Assembly (NCBI GenBank): GCA_021780435.1
Contig: JAJXYV010000200.1
Span: forward strand, 35,192-99,191
DNA from: Pseudomonadota bacterium
GTDB lineage: Bacteria; Pseudomonadota; Alphaproteobacteria; Rhizobiales; Beijerinckiaceae
Reading direction: 5' to 3'
Length of the DNA: 64,000 bases
Shown: positions 47,178 through 58,050 of the stretch, in pieces
How positions within the stretch are numbered: position 1 is the stretch's first letter
Layout of the letters: each line of letters begins with the position of its first letter
Translations under genes and position numbers: made by a program
The notes under the pieces: model-generated
What the model was told of the DNA's origin: nothing
What the model saw: the letters and a program-made list of their open reading frames with translations, nothing else
The model's database searches: none

Positions 47178-49774
47178 TGGCGGCGGGCGTTCCCAACCGC
47201 CGGATTCGTCGCGCGGCGCGCCGCCGCGGCCTTCCGCGCGCCTTGCGCCTCGGCGCCGTCAGCCTGGCGCTGTCGGGGCTGGTGGTCCTCGTCGGCGCGC
47301 CCGCCCATCTGCGGCAGGCGCTGGCCGAAACCATGAGCGACAAGATTTCCGGCTCGACCGCGGGCAAGAAGGGTCCGATGGTGGTCGAGGCCAACAGCGT
47401 CGTCTATGACGACAAGGCCCATTCGGTCACCGCCGAGGGCGACGCCCAGATCTATTATGAAGGCAAGATCCTGGAGGCGGACCGCGTCACCTATTATCGC
47501 GAGACGGGCCGCGTCATGGCCGAAGGGTCTGTCAAGCTCACCGATACCGATGGCTCGGTGACCCATGCCGACAAGATGGAGCTGACCGGCGATTTCAAGG
47601 AAGGCTTCGTCGATACGGTGCGCGCCGATTCCAAGGAGCGAACCCATGTCAGCGCGACGCGCTCGGAAAAGGTCGACGCCGACACCACCGTTTTTCACAA
47701 GGGCACTTACACGGCCTGCCCGAGCTGCGCCGACCATCCGGAGCGCGCGCCGCTCTGGCGCCTGCGCGCCAACAAGATCATCCACAAGAATAACGAGCAA
47801 ATGCTCTATTTCGAGGATGCGACCTTCGACCTTTACGGCTGGCCGATCGCCTATTTCCCGGTCTTCTCGACCGCCGACCCGAGCGTGAAGCGGGAATCGG
47901 GCTTCCTGCTCCCTCGCCCTGCTTTCCGTTCGACGACGGGCAACGGTGTCGGCATACCCTATTTCTGGGCGATCGCGCCGAACATGGACCTGACGGTCAC
48001 GCCCATGTACCTCACGCGCCAGGGGCTGTGGGGCGACGCCGAATTCCGCCAGCGCCTCGATAACGGCTATTATTACATCGACATCAACGGCATCCACCAG
48101 CAGGCCGACAGCGCCTTCGCGCCGCAGCCCTGGGGTGCGGGCGACCAGACCAACCGCGGTTCGATCACCAGCCAGGGCACGATCTGGCTGAGCCAGTTCT
48201 GGAAATTCGGCTGGGATGTCGAGCGGGTGTCGGACAAGTGGTATCTGAATGACTACGGCCTGCCAAACCCGATCCTGAACGGCAATTTCTTCAGCGAGAC
48301 GTCCTCCTCCGTCTATCTGAACGGCCAGGGCGACCGCGGCTATTTCGATCTGCGCGGCTATTCGTTCCAGGGCTTGGCCAATAACGACTTCCAGCCGCAG
48401 CTCGCCGCGGTCTGGCCGATGATGGACTATAACAAGTCGATCGACCTCGACCCCGCCAAAACCTATGGCGTCGGCGGCGAGATCACCATCGACGCCAATC
48501 TGACCAGCTCCTCGGCGGCGCTCGCCTCCTATCAGCAGGTGGGCGCGCTCCAGCTCGACAACCTTTACGGCCTTTACCCGGTCTGCAACAATCCGGTGAC
48601 CGGCAGGCCGGACTATTATCCGGGCTCCTGCCTCCTGCGCGGCATCGGCGGCAGCTATACGAGCGGCACGATCGAGGTGTCCTGGCAGCGCAAATATATC
48701 GACCCGCTGGGCGACGTTTTCACGCCCTTCGCCTTCCTGCGCGCCAACGGCAATTATCTGAGCTATTCGAATTCTGGTTACGCGACCTTCGGCTCCGACA
48801 CGATCGCCAACGCCTATCAGAGCAATTATCTCTCGGATAACAATCAGTTCCAAGGCTCGCTCATGCCGGGCGTAGGCCTCGAATGGCGCTATCCGCTTCT
48901 GGCGCGCACGCCCCTGGGCTCCCTCGTGATCGAACCGATCGGCCAGATCATCGCCCGCCCCAACACCCAGGTTGCCAACACGATCGTCAATCTCGACGCA
49001 CAGAGCCTGGTGTTCGACGATTCGAACCTGTTCGAATGGAACAAATATTCTGGCTATGATCGGTTTGAGACTGGCGTGCGCGCCAATTACGGCGCGCAGT
49101 TCACGCTCGACATGGACAAGAACGGCTATGTCAACGCCCTGTTCGGCCAGTCGGCCCAGGTTGCGGGCGTGAATTCCTACAATACGCCGGACGCCGCCAA
49201 TGTCGGCCTGGAATCGGGCCTGAACACACCCCTCTCCGATTATGTGGCGCGCATCAGCTATTCGCCCAACAGCAATTATTCCATCATCGCCAAGGCGCGT
49301 TTCAACGAGCAGACCTGGGGCCTGGACCATCTGGACGTGACCGCTCACGCCAAATACGGGCCTGTGGATTTCACGGCGCAATTCGCCAATTACGAGCAGC
49401 AGCCGCTGATCGGCTATATCTTTCGGCGGGAAGGACTCCAGTTCACCACGCGCTATGACCTGATCGAACATTATTTCGTTTCGGGCAGCATCAATTTCGA
49501 TCTGAGCCGCCACTTCTATTATCCGGATTACCTGCCGACGCCGCAGCCGACCTTCTCGATCGCGACCTGGGGTCTGGGCGCCGGATATTTTGACGACTGC
49601 ACCAAGGTTTCGCTGAACTACACCAACGCGATCTCGGATGTTTTCGGCAATCCGCCCGCCTATTACCGCAACCAGACCTTGCTGCTGACGATCGACCTGC
49701 GGACCCTCGGCGACATCAAGGCGCCCTTCCTGCTGTCGCCCGGTCAGATTCAGGACGGCGTCCGCTACAACTGA
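47177..49774 (+). CDS. lptD: LPS-assembly protein LptD
   Basis: VEANSVVYDDKAHSVTAEGDAQIYYEGKILEADRVTYYRETGRVMAEG OstA domain plus beta-barrel. Confidence 0.96.
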   Translation: MAAGVPNRRIRRAARRRGLPRALRLGAVSLALSGLVVLVGAPAHLRQALAETMSDKISGSTAGKKGPMVVEANSVVYDDKAHSVTAEGDAQIYYEGKILEADRVTYYRETGRVMAEGSVKLTDTDGSVTHADKMELTGDFKEGFVDTVRADSKERTHVSATRSEKVDADTTVFHKGTYTACPSCADHPERAPLWRLRANKIIHKNNEQMLYFEDATFDLYGWPIAYFPVFSTADPSVKRESGFLLPRPAFRSTTGNGVGIPYFWAIAPNMDLTVTPMYLTRQGLWGDAEFRQRLDNGYYYIDINGIHQQADSAFAPQPWGAGDQTNRGSITSQGTIWLSQFWKFGWDVERVSDKWYLNDYGLPNPILNGNFFSETSSSVYLNGQGDRGYFDLRGYSFQGLANNDFQPQLAAVWPMMDYNKSIDLDPAKTYGVGGEITIDANLTSSSAALASYQQVGALQLDNLYGLYPVCNNPVTGRPDYYPGSCLLRGIGGSYTSGTIEVSWQRKYIDPLGDVFTPFAFLRANGNYLSYSNSGYATFGSDTIANAYQSNYLSDNNQFQGSLMPGVGLEWRYPLLARTPLGSLVIEPIGQIIARPNTQVANTIVNLDAQSLVFDDSNLFEWNKYSGYDRFETGVRANYGAQFTLDMDKNGYVNALFGQSAQVAGVNSYNTPDAANVGLESGLNTPLSDYVARISYSPNSNYSIIAKARFNEQTWGLDHLDVTAHAKYGPVDFTAQFANYEQQPLIGYIFRREGLQFTTRYDLIEHYFVSGSINFDLSRHFYYPDYLPTPQPTFSIATWGLGAGYFDDCTKVSLNYTNAISDVFGNPPAYYRNQTLLLTIDLRTLGDIKAPFLLSPGQIQDGVRYN

Positions 49775-49943
49775 TCGCCTCCTCCTCGTCGGACAATCTG
49801 GCGATTCCCTGCGAAACCCTGTATGGCTCGCAATCGGGCGACCGGATTGCCGCCGCAATTTTCGGGAATGGAAGCGCGGCGGCGCGACGGGTCTTGGAGC
49901 CGTCGCGATTCAATCCTCGTCAAGGAACTGGCGACAATGGATC

Positions 49944-50897
49944 ATGGGCATGGCATTCTGGTTTGAAGTTTCCGGCGGACGGCAAAATCCCTTCGCGCTC
50001 TTGTCCCTTTTGGCTTACACGGCATTCGGCGTCCTGGCGATGGCCCCTCTTTCGCAGGCCCAGGCGCAGTCAATCGTCGCCAGCATCAATGGCGATCCGG
50101 TGACCTCCTATGATGTGGCCGAGCGCGCGAAGCTGCTGCGCGCCATCGGCGAGCCGTCGTCGCCTTCGGCGGCGCTCGACAGCCTGATCGAATCGCGCGT
50201 CAAGGCCACCGAGATCAACAAGTACGGCATCAAGGTCTCGGCCAGCGATCTCGGTCCGGCGCTGCATTATTATGCCGAAAAGGGCCATATGACGGTCGAA
50301 CAGCTCTCGCAGCGGGTCTCGGCGGCCCATGTCGATCAGAAACACGCCGAGAATTTCTTTTCCATCCATCAGGCCTTCCTCCTCTACGCGCGCGCTCGCA
50401 ATCGGGCCGTGGAAGTCAGCAAGGAAGATCTCGACGCTGAACTTGCGCGCGACAAGTCGCTCGCGCAGGAACGGACCTACACCCTGCGCCAAGTGGTCTA
50501 TATCGTGCCTCCCTCGGCCGGACAGGCCGGCATCGAGGAAGCCGCCAAGAAGATGGAGGCGCTCAAGAGCCGCTTCAATGATTGCGACGGAGGCGTGAAG
50601 ATCGCCCGGGAGACGGCGCAATTCGTGGTGCGCGATCCGATCACGCGCACTTCCTCGCAGCTTGGGCCGCAGTTGAGCGCGGTGCTCGACAAGGTTCCTC
50701 TCGGACATTTGACGCCGGCCAGCCGCGATTCCAGTGGAATTGCCGCCGTCGCCGTCTGCGAGCGCAAGGAAGCCGACGCCGACGCCCGAAAGGATCTCGC
50801 CCAGCAGAAGCTTCTGCAGAACATCGTCGAAAAGCAGGCCGCCGAGCTTTACAAGGACCTTCGCGCCAGCGCCGTGATCGTCAAGACGGGGAAATGA
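49944..50897 (+). CDS. SurA-like periplasmic peptidyl-prolyl isomerase/chaperone
   Basis: SIVASINGDPVTSYDVAERAKLLRA SurA_N; position after lptD. Confidence 0.88.
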   Translation: MGMAFWFEVSGGRQNPFALLSLLAYTAFGVLAMAPLSQAQAQSIVASINGDPVTSYDVAERAKLLRAIGEPSSPSAALDSLIESRVKATEINKYGIKVSASDLGPALHYYAEKGHMTVEQLSQRVSAAHVDQKHAENFFSIHQAFLLYARARNRAVEVSKEDLDAELARDKSLAQERTYTLRQVVYIVPPSAGQAGIEEAAKKMEALKSRFNDCDGGVKIARETAQFVVRDPITRTSSQLGPQLSAVLDKVPLGHLTPASRDSSGIAAVAVCERKEADADARKDLAQQKLLQNIVEKQAAELYKDLRASAVIVKTGK

Positions 50898-51919
50898 CCG
50901 AGTCGCGCCCGCCGCTCTGCCTGACTCAGGGCGATCCATCCGGCGTCGGGCCCGACATCACACTTGCGCTCCATCGCGAGCGGCGCGATGGGGACGCTCC
51001 CTTTTTCGTTCTGGGCGACCCGGATCTGCTCCGCTGCCGCGCGCGGCGGCTGGGGCTCGATGTCGCAATCGTGGAGACGGAGCCGGAACAGGCCGCGGAG
51101 GTCTTTCCCGCCGCCCTGCCGGTCGTCGCGCTGCATGTGCGCGTGAAGGGCGAGCCCGGCCAGCCCGATCCGGCGGACGCGCCGGCGACGATCGAATCCA
51201 TTTTTCGCGCGGTCGAACTGGTCCATGCCGGCCGCGCCAGCGCGGTCGTGACCAATCCGATCGCGAAATCCGTGCTTTATCGCGCCGGCTTCGCCCATCC
51301 GGGGCACACGGAATATCTCGGCGAACTGGCGCGCAGGCTTTATGGCGGCGCGCCGCGCCCGGTCATGCTGCTATGGTCGCGTGAACTCGCGGTGGTCCCG
51401 GCGACGATCCACGTGCCGCTCGCTCAGGTCCCCTCCCTGCTCACGACCGAAGACCTTGTCGAAATCGGCGAGATCGTGATCGAGGCTTTCCAGCGTGATT
51501 TCGGTCTGACGCGTCCCCGCCTGGTCTTTTCGGGGCTCAATCCTCATGCCGGCGAAGATGGCGCTATCGGGCGCGAGGATATTGACGTCATCGCCCCGGC
51601 GGTCGCCCGCCTTGCCGCGCAGGGGCATGACATTCGCGGTCCCCTGCCAGCGGACACCATGTTCCACGCCGCCGCGCGGTCGACCTATGACGTGGCGATC
51701 TGCGCTTATCACGATCAGGCGCTGATCCCGATCAAGACCCTCGCCTTCGACCGCGGCGTCAATGTCACGCTCGGCCTGCCCTTCATCCGCACCTCGCCAG
51801 ATCACGGCACGGCCTTTTCCATCGCCGGAACGGGGCAAGCCTCGCCGACGAGCCTTGCCGAAGCCGTCGCCCTTGCGGCGCGAATGGCCGAACGGCGCGC
51901 CGCCGCCGTGGCTGCATGA
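50894..51919 (+). CDS. pdxA: 4-hydroxythreonine-4-phosphate dehydrogenase
   Basis: [46 protein letters not shown]. Confidence 0.97.
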   Translation: MTESRPPLCLTQGDPSGVGPDITLALHRERRDGDAPFFVLGDPDLLRCRARRLGLDVAIVETEPEQAAEVFPAALPVVALHVRVKGEPGQPDPADAPATIESIFRAVELVHAGRASAVVTNPIAKSVLYRAGFAHPGHTEYLGELARRLYGGAPRPVMLLWSRELAVVPATIHVPLAQVPSLLTTEDLVEIGEIVIEAFQRDFGLTRPRLVFSGLNPHAGEDGAIGREDIDVIAPAVARLAAQGHDIRGPLPADTMFHAAARSTYDVAICAYHDQALIPIKTLAFDRGVNVTLGLPFIRTSPDHGTAFSIAGTGQASPTSLAEAVALAARMAERRAAAVAA

Positions 51920-52773
51920 GCGACGCTCTTCCGCCGCTGCGCGACGTCGTCGCCCGCCATGGCCTGAGCGCGAAAAAGTCGCTCGGCCAGAATTTCCTGT
52001 TCGACCTCAACCTCACCGGCAGGATCGCCCGCGCCGCCGGCCCGCTCGACGAGGCGACCATTCTCGAAATTGGTCCTGGTCCGGGCGGCCTGACCCGCGC
52101 CCTGCTCGCCCATGGCGCGAAAAAGGTGATCGCGGTCGAGCGTGACGAACGCTGCCTCGCCGCCCTGGAGGAGATTGCGGAGGTCTTCCCCGGCCGGCTC
52201 GAAATCTTCCCGGGCGACGCGCTGGCGCTGGATTATCCGGCCTTCATGGCGGCGCGCGGCGCGTCCTCGCCAATCCGCATCTGCGCCAACCTGCCATACA
52301 ACATCGGAACGCAATTGCTGACCGGATGGCTGACGCTCGAAAGCTGGCCTCCGTTCTATGACCGGCTGGTCCTCATGTTCCAGCGCGAGGTCGCGGAACG
52401 GATCGTGGCGACGCCCCGGCAAAGGGCCGACTATGGCCGGCTTGGCGTGCTGGCCAACTGGCGTTGCGAAACCCGCATCCTGTTCGACGTGCCGCCTTCG
52501 GCCTTCACCCCGCCGCCGAAGGTGACCTCCAGCGTGGTCGAACTGCGGCCGCGCGCCCAGCCCCTCGATTGCCGGACAACAGCGCTGGAGGCTGTCACCC
52601 TCGCCGCCTTCGGCCAGCGGCGCAAGATGTTGCGCCAGTCGCTCAAGAGCCTGCCGGGAGTCGGCGATCCCTCAGCGCTGCTGGAAACTGCGGGGATCGA
52701 GCCGACGCGGCGGGCGGAGGAAATCGAGGTCGCGGGCTTCTGCGCCTTGGCGCGCGCCTATGCCGGCGGCTGA
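51916..52773 (+). CDS. rsmA: 16S rRNA dimethyladenosine transferase
   Basis: [44 protein letters not shown]. Confidence 0.98.
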   Translation: MSDALPPLRDVVARHGLSAKKSLGQNFLFDLNLTGRIARAAGPLDEATILEIGPGPGGLTRALLAHGAKKVIAVERDERCLAALEEIAEVFPGRLEIFPGDALALDYPAFMAARGASSPIRICANLPYNIGTQLLTGWLTLESWPPFYDRLVLMFQREVAERIVATPRQRADYGRLGVLANWRCETRILFDVPPSAFTPPPKVTSSVVELRPRAQPLDCRTTALEAVTLAAFGQRRKMLRQSLKSLPGVGDPSALLETAGIEPTRRAEEIEVAGFCALARAYAGG

Positions 52774-53195
52774 GGCTCGGGCTTGGGCCGCGGTCGTTCG
52801 CCGAACGTACGAATCAAGGCGACGACGGCCGCGAGAGCGGCGGCGAGCGCGGCAATGAGGCGCGGGCTGCGGACCGCGAGCCGCGCCGCGATGGGCGCCG
52901 CCCGCACCAGCGCATTGGTCTTGACCGCGACCTGGAACTGATCGACCGCACGGCCGAGCGACCGCGCCGCCACGAAAAGCAGGATCGCGCCGAGCAGCAG
53001 CGCCGCCCCGCCCACGCAAAGGGCGGCCTGCCACGGCGCGAGCCAGGCCAGCAAGGCCAGATAAGCTGCAAACGCCGCGAAAGCGACCGCCAGAACGACG
53101 AGCGCCGCGCCGACGACCGCGCCGAGCGCGAAAAGCCGGACACGGCGGGAAAGGACGGCCCCCTCAAGACCCACGGCCGCGAAAAGATTGCTCAT
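52758..53195 (-). CDS. Phage holin family-like membrane protein
   Basis: [53 protein letters not shown]. Confidence 0.7.
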   Translation of the reverse strand: MSNLFAAVGLEGAVLSRRVRLFALGAVVGAALVVLAVAFAAFAAYLALLAWLAPWQAALCVGGAALLLGAILLFVAARSLGRAVDQFQVAVKTNALVRAAPIAARLAVRSPRLIAALAAALAAVVALIRTFGERPRPKPEPQPPA

Positions 53196-53533
53196 GACCT
53201 TGAGCCCCGGTTGCGCCAGAGGCCGATGACGAGGCCGAGGCCGACCGCCGCCGCGAGCCAGGCGAGCGGATTGCGCCGCACCGATTCCGAAATCTCATCG
53301 AGGCCGGCGCGGCCCAGGTCGCGCGCATCGTCGGTCAGGCCCGCGAGATTTTCGGAGGCGGCCTGCCCCGCCTGTTTCAACGCGCTGATCGTCGCCGTGG
53401 AATCGGCGCCCAGCACAGCAGCCAATTCCTCCATCGCCTTCTGGACGGCCGCCAAGGCCTGCGTGATCGACGAATCCGCCGGTTGCGCGTCATTCTCGAC
53501 AGTTTCGGACTCGCGGTCGTTCTTGGCGCTCAT
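53192..53533 (-). CDS. DUF883/ElaB-like protein
   Basis: MSAKNDRESETVENDAQ...[33 protein letters not shown]. Confidence 0.7.
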   Translation of the reverse strand: MSAKNDRESETVENDAQPADSSITQALAAVQKAMEELAAVLGADSTATISALKQAGQAASENLAGLTDDARDLGRAGLDEISESVRRNPLAWLAAAVGLGLVIGLWRNRGSRS

Positions 53534-53916
53534 GGCGTGCCTCCAGTTGAAGTCTAACGCGTTCCCTCGGCGCCTTGAAGCGGAAGGCGCTGAAAATCCG
53601 CCGATTGCGAACGGGATGCAAAATTTTTTCGTCCCGCCGGCATGAAAATTTTCAACCGGACGCGGGCATGGCACAGTGCGGATGGAACGAATGCGCGTCC
53701 TTTTCCGGCGTTCTCGCGGTCGATGGGCGCGACATCGGGGAGCGCGTGCGCCTTTTCTTCGCGTCCGATGCGCGCGAAGGCTGGCGCAAGGCCGCATGCT
53801 ACAACTTGCGACGGGAAAATATCAAAGATTATCAACACATTGGCGCTACGGCGCCATTTGCGGCCCGTTTGCGTCTCCGCTAGGCTGGAAGCACTTGAAC
53901 GGAACGTCCAACCAGC

Positions 53917-55374
53917 GTGACTGTCATGGCCGACGCAGCATTGCGAGACGCGTCCATCTTTGCCGACCCGATCCGAAGGGCTTGGGCGCCGCCGTCCGGC
54001 AAGCGGATTTCTCTGGAAAATTCGGTCGCCCTCCTCATGGCGCTCGACCTGCTCGCCCTTGTCGCCAGCGGTTTCGCCTCGGCGGCCCTGTTCGCGCGGT
54101 TCGACAGGCTCTGGAGCGATCTTGTCAACGATCTCGCCGCGATCGTCGGCCTCAGCGCGGCGCTTTATCTGCTTCTGTCGCATGGGATCGGCGCTTATCG
54201 GATCAGGAAGATCCTTGAACTCGGGCCGTCGCTTCGCCGCCTTCTCGCCGCGCTTTCCGCAACCTTTCTGGTTCTGCTGGTGATTGGCGCGGCCACGAAG
54301 ACGACGCAGAATTTTTCCCGTGGCTGGTTTTTCCTCTGGATTGCGCTCGCCTGTTCGGCAGCTCCCGCGATCCGCCTCGCCTTGATCCGGGACAGGAGCC
54401 GCCGCCTGGCCACGGGCGATTTCGTGTACCGCGCACTGTCCGTGGGCATTTTCGCCAAGCCGCTCGCAAGCGGCGAGATCGCCGCCGCGAGCCGCGGGCT
54501 CGCGCAGACCGCCCAGGAAATCGAGCTGTCCGGCCCCGACGAGCTTGCGGGCCTTGCGGACTGGATCGCGCGCGCCGAGATCGACCAGATCTATATCGTC
54601 ACGCCATGGGCCAAGGCGCCCGACGTGCTGCAACAGCTTCTGCTGCTGCGCCGGTTTTCGGCGGAAATCTTCGTCCTGCCGGAGGACGCCAGCATCCGGG
54701 CGCATCAGCTGGGCGTCGGCATGATCCGCGACCGGGTCGCTCTGCGCGCCGCCGACCGCCCGATCGACGGCTGGAGCCTGTTCGCGAAGCGCGCGCAGGA
54801 CGTTGTCGTTTCGGCCCTCGCGCTTGTTGTCTTCGCGCCCGTCATCCTGCTTGTCGCGCTGGCGGTCCGGCTCGACAGCCCCGGCCCCGTCCTGTTTCGC
54901 CAGATGCGCGTCGGTTTTAACGGCCGCGCCTTCCAGGTGTTGAAATTTCGCTCCATGCGCCCCCAGGCGACCGATCTCCACGCCTGCCGGCAGACGGTGC
55001 GCGGCGACGACCGGGTCACGCGCGTCGGGCGCTTCATCCGCCGCACAAGCCTCGACGAATTGCCGCAATTGATCAATGTGCTGCGCGGCGAGATGTCGAT
55101 CGTCGGGCCGCGGCCGCATGCCTTGCGCACACGAGCCGCCGGCCGGGACCTGACCGAAATCGCGGACCAATATGCGGCGCGCCATCGCGTGAAGCCGGGC
55201 ATGACCGGGCTCGCCCAGGTCAGCGGCTATCGTGGCGAACTCGACAGCAGCGCAAAGGTCGTCAAGCGGGTTGAGTTCGACATTCATTACATCGAGACCT
55301 GGTCGACCTGGCTGGATCTGCGCATCATCCTGCGCACCGCCGCTTTGGTGTTGTTCGACCGCGCCGCCTATTGA
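53917..55374 (+). CDS. Polyprenyl glycosylphosphotransferase (bacterial sugar transferase)
   Basis: FAKRAQDVVVSALALVVFAPVILLVALAVRLDSPGPVLFRQMRVGFNGRAFQVLKFRSM. Confidence 0.94.
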   Translation: MTVMADAALRDASIFADPIRRAWAPPSGKRISLENSVALLMALDLLALVASGFASAALFARFDRLWSDLVNDLAAIVGLSAALYLLLSHGIGAYRIRKILELGPSLRRLLAALSATFLVLLVIGAATKTTQNFSRGWFFLWIALACSAAPAIRLALIRDRSRRLATGDFVYRALSVGIFAKPLASGEIAAASRGLAQTAQEIELSGPDELAGLADWIARAEIDQIYIVTPWAKAPDVLQQLLLLRRFSAEIFVLPEDASIRAHQLGVGMIRDRVALRAADRPIDGWSLFAKRAQDVVVSALALVVFAPVILLVALAVRLDSPGPVLFRQMRVGFNGRAFQVLKFRSMRPQATDLHACRQTVRGDDRVTRVGRFIRRTSLDELPQLINVLRGEMSIVGPRPHALRTRAAGRDLTEIADQYAARHRVKPGMTGLAQVSGYRGELDSSAKVVKRVEFDIHYIETWSTWLDLRIILRTAALVLFDRAAY

Positions 55375-55474
55375 GCTTCCCCTTCCGGCTCCGCGTCCTC
55401 TAAACTCAAACCGCCACAAATTCGCGAGGGTTCCCGAACGCCTGACCCAGATCAAGGACGCGCGAGGACTGTTG

Positions 55475-55492
55475 CTTTTGTCTCGACAAAAG
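55475..55492. promoter_or_regulatory. 18-bp palindrome just upstream of trpB2-like gene
   Basis: CTTTTGTC-TC-GACAAAAG. Confidence 0.4.
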
Positions 55493-55511
55493 AGAAATTG
55501 AGGGAAGCGCC

Positions 55512-56879
55512 ATGTCGGACCAGGTCAAATACACGCTCGAGGAAAGCCAGATCCCCAAGTTCTGGTACAATATCGTTGCGGATCTGCCCAAACCGCCGCA
55601 CGCGGTTCTCCATCCCGGCACCAAACAGCCCGTCGGCCCCTCCGACCTTGAACCGCTCTTTCCGATGGAGCTGATTCTCCAGGAGGTCTCGGCGGAACGT
55701 GAGATCGAGATTCCGCAGCCCGTGCGCGACATCTTCCGCATGTGGCGCCCCTCGCCGCTCATCCGCGCGCGCCGGCTCGAACAGGCGCTCGGCACGCCGG
55801 CGAAGATCTATTTCAAATATGAGGGCGTCTCGCCGGCAGGCTCGCACAAGCCCAACACGGCCGTGCCGCAGGCGTGGTACAACAAGCAGGCGGGCGTGAC
55901 GAAGCTCACGACCGAGACGGGCGCCGGACAATGGGGCTCCTCGCTCGCCTTCGCCGGTTCGCTCTTCGACATCGACGTCACCGTGTTCCAGGTGCGCGTT
56001 TCCTATGACCAGAAGCCCTATCGACGCGCCTTGATGGAGACCTATGGCGCGCGCTGCATACCTTCTCCGTCGAATGAAACCGATTCGGGCCGCGCGGTTC
56101 TCAAGGAGCATCCGGACAGCCCGGGTTCGCTTGGTATCGCCATTTCGGAGGCGGTCGAGGTCGCCGCGAAAAATCCGGACGTGAAATACGCCCTCGGGTC
56201 GGTGCTCAACCATGTCATGCTGCACCAGACCATCATCGGCGAGGAAGCGATCAAGCAGTTCGAACTAGCGGGCGACGATCCTGACGTCATCATCGCCTGC
56301 GCCGGCGGCGGCTCGAATTTCGCGGGCCTCGCCTTCCCCTTCCTCGGCCTGAATTTGCGCGGCGGTCGCAGGCGCCGGATCATCGCGGTAGAGCCGGCGG
56401 CCTGCCCTACGCTGACACGCGGCAAATACGCCTATGATTTCGGCGACACCTCGCATCTCACGCCGCTCGTAAAGATGCACACGCTCGGCTCGACCTTCAT
56501 CCCGCCCGGCTTCCACGCCGGCGGCCTGCGCTATCACGGCATGGGGCCGTTGGTGTCCCATGTCTACGACCTCGGCCTGATCGAGGCCCGGGCCTATCAG
56601 CAGACCGCCTGTTTCGACGCCGGTGTGAAATTCGCCCGCGCGGAAGGGATCATTCCGGCGCCGGAATCCACGCACGCCGTGCGCTGCGCCATCGACGAGG
56701 CCCTGCGTTGCAAGGCCGAGGGCAAGGCGGAGACCATCGTCTTCAACCTCTCGGGCCACGGCCATTTCGACATGGGCGCCTATATCAATTATTTCAGCGG
56801 CAAGCTGGTCGATCAGGACTATGACGAGGCCGAACTCGCCATGGCCCTCGCCGGCCTGCCCTCCGTGGCGGCGCAATAG
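55512..56879 (+). CDS. TrpB-like pyridoxal-phosphate enzyme (TrpB2 type)
   Basis: [64 protein letters not shown]. Confidence 0.95.
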   Translation: MSDQVKYTLEESQIPKFWYNIVADLPKPPHAVLHPGTKQPVGPSDLEPLFPMELILQEVSAEREIEIPQPVRDIFRMWRPSPLIRARRLEQALGTPAKIYFKYEGVSPAGSHKPNTAVPQAWYNKQAGVTKLTTETGAGQWGSSLAFAGSLFDIDVTVFQVRVSYDQKPYRRALMETYGARCIPSPSNETDSGRAVLKEHPDSPGSLGIAISEAVEVAAKNPDVKYALGSVLNHVMLHQTIIGEEAIKQFELAGDDPDVIIACAGGGSNFAGLAFPFLGLNLRGGRRRRIIAVEPAACPTLTRGKYAYDFGDTSHLTPLVKMHTLGSTFIPPGFHAGGLRYHGMGPLVSHVYDLGLIEARAYQQTACFDAGVKFARAEGIIPAPESTHAVRCAIDEALRCKAEGKAETIVFNLSGHGHFDMGAYINYFSGKLVDQDYDEAELAMALAGLPSVAAQ

Positions 56880-56957
56880 GCGATCGTCGATCGAACAAAG
56901 AAGGGATGGGTCCCGCGCCGGACTGGCCGGCCCCCATTGGGTGGTCCGGGTTGGATG

Positions 56958-57431
56958 TTAGTGCATGACGAACCGCGGCGCCAATGCCGGAGTGGCCGGT
57001 GAAGCCGGTCCGGATTGCGCAGCCTGCCATAGAACGGCTTCTGGAGCGGGCGGTTTATAGCCCATGGCCGAATGCGGCCTGACCTCGTTGTAGTGACGCC
57101 GCCAGTTTTCGATCACCGTTCGCGCCTCCTTGAGTGTTTAGAAAATCTCGCCGTTGAGCTGTTCGTCGCGCAGCTTGGAGTTGAAGCTCTCGCAATAGCT
57201 GTTCTCCCAAGGACTGCCCGGCGTGATATAGGCGGTCTGAGCCCCGACGGCGGCAATCCATTTGCGAACGGCCTTAGCAGTGAACTCGGGGCCATTACCG
57301 GAGCGGATATGAGTCGGATCGCCGCGCTTGGCGACATGGGCATGATACCTTGATGGGGTGATCGGCGGGATTTTGCAGATCGGCTCGACCCCATGGGCTT
57401 TCCGGTGCTCGTCGATAAAGGCGACCATCAC
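56958..57431 (-). pseudogene. IS3-family OrfB transposase remnant
   Basis: HVAKRGDPTHIRSGNGPEFTAKAVRKWIAAVGA...LNGEIF*; reading continues TLKEARTVIENWRRHYNEVRPHSAMGYKPP after the stop. Confidence 0.8.
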
Positions 57432-57754
57432 TTCGACCGGCGGCCGAGCTCGGCAAAAGCAAAATAAGCCGACGCCTTGCGCAAGATCTCGTTGGCTTGC
57501 CTGAGTTCGCGGTTCTCTCGCTCCAGCGCCTTCAGCTTCTTGGCAACCTCCGTCGGCGCGCCGGCGCGTTTGCCGCCATCGACTTCAGCCTTGTTGACCC
57601 ATTCACGCAGTGTGTGCGGCGAATAGCCAATCTTCGACGCCACAGACGACACCGCCGCCCAGCGCGTGGCGTGATCTCCCTCGTGATCCAAAACCATCCG
57701 CACCGCGCGGGCGTGAACCTCAGGTGAAAATTTGTTGGTCGTTTTGCCCGTCAT
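57428..57754 (-). CDS. IS3-family OrfA transposase
   Basis: [61 protein letters not shown]. Confidence 0.9.
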   Translation of the reverse strand: MTGKTTNKFSPEVHARAVRMVLDHEGDHATRWAAVSSVASKIGYSPHTLREWVNKAEVDGGKRAGAPTEVAKKLKALERENRELRQANEILRKASAYFAFAELGRRSK

Positions 57755-57864
57755 GGCTCCATCCTTTTTGGGGCTCGGAGCCTCCAGAAAACCCGGCGCG
57801 GTTCAGTCCATCGTCCGCCTGGCTAACAATGCAACTGCTAAAATATTTACGATGGCCTTCGCAT

Positions 57865-57901
57865 CCTGAATTTTTCAGGTTCGTTTCAGGTTTCTTTCAG
57901 G
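57865..57901. promoter_or_regulatory. Phased TTTCAGG repeats, candidate OmpR-family regulator site
   Basis: TTTCAGG at 57873, 57884, 57895 (11-bp period) plus inverted CCTGAA at 57865. Confidence 0.6.
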
Positions 57902-58050
57902 TGAGTTTTAATTTGCCGTCGTACAAGCGGATCACTATCCGCGACGATTTCCTTGAACCACGTTCGGGGGACTGCGCCAAAAAACTAAAAACAAAAGGGC
58001 GCGGTCACAATTCAACACCAATGCTAAGTGCAGGGAAGGAGAGTTGCGCC

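Larger units (their letters stand above)
56958..57805 (-). mobile_element. Decayed, chimeric IS3-family insertion sequence
   Basis: OrfA 57428-57754; OrfB remnant 56958-57431 with internal deletion and stop; terminal sequence TGAACCGCGCCGGGTTTTCTGGAGGCTC (minus strand, ends 57805). Confidence 0.8.

Noticed and set aside
47045-49858. 937-aa minus-strand ORF
   Set aside because: Exact antisense shadow of lptD in GC-rich DNA; no recognisable domain.
53554-55455. 633-aa minus-strand ORF
   Set aside because: Antisense shadow of the sugar transferase gene, low-complexity composition.
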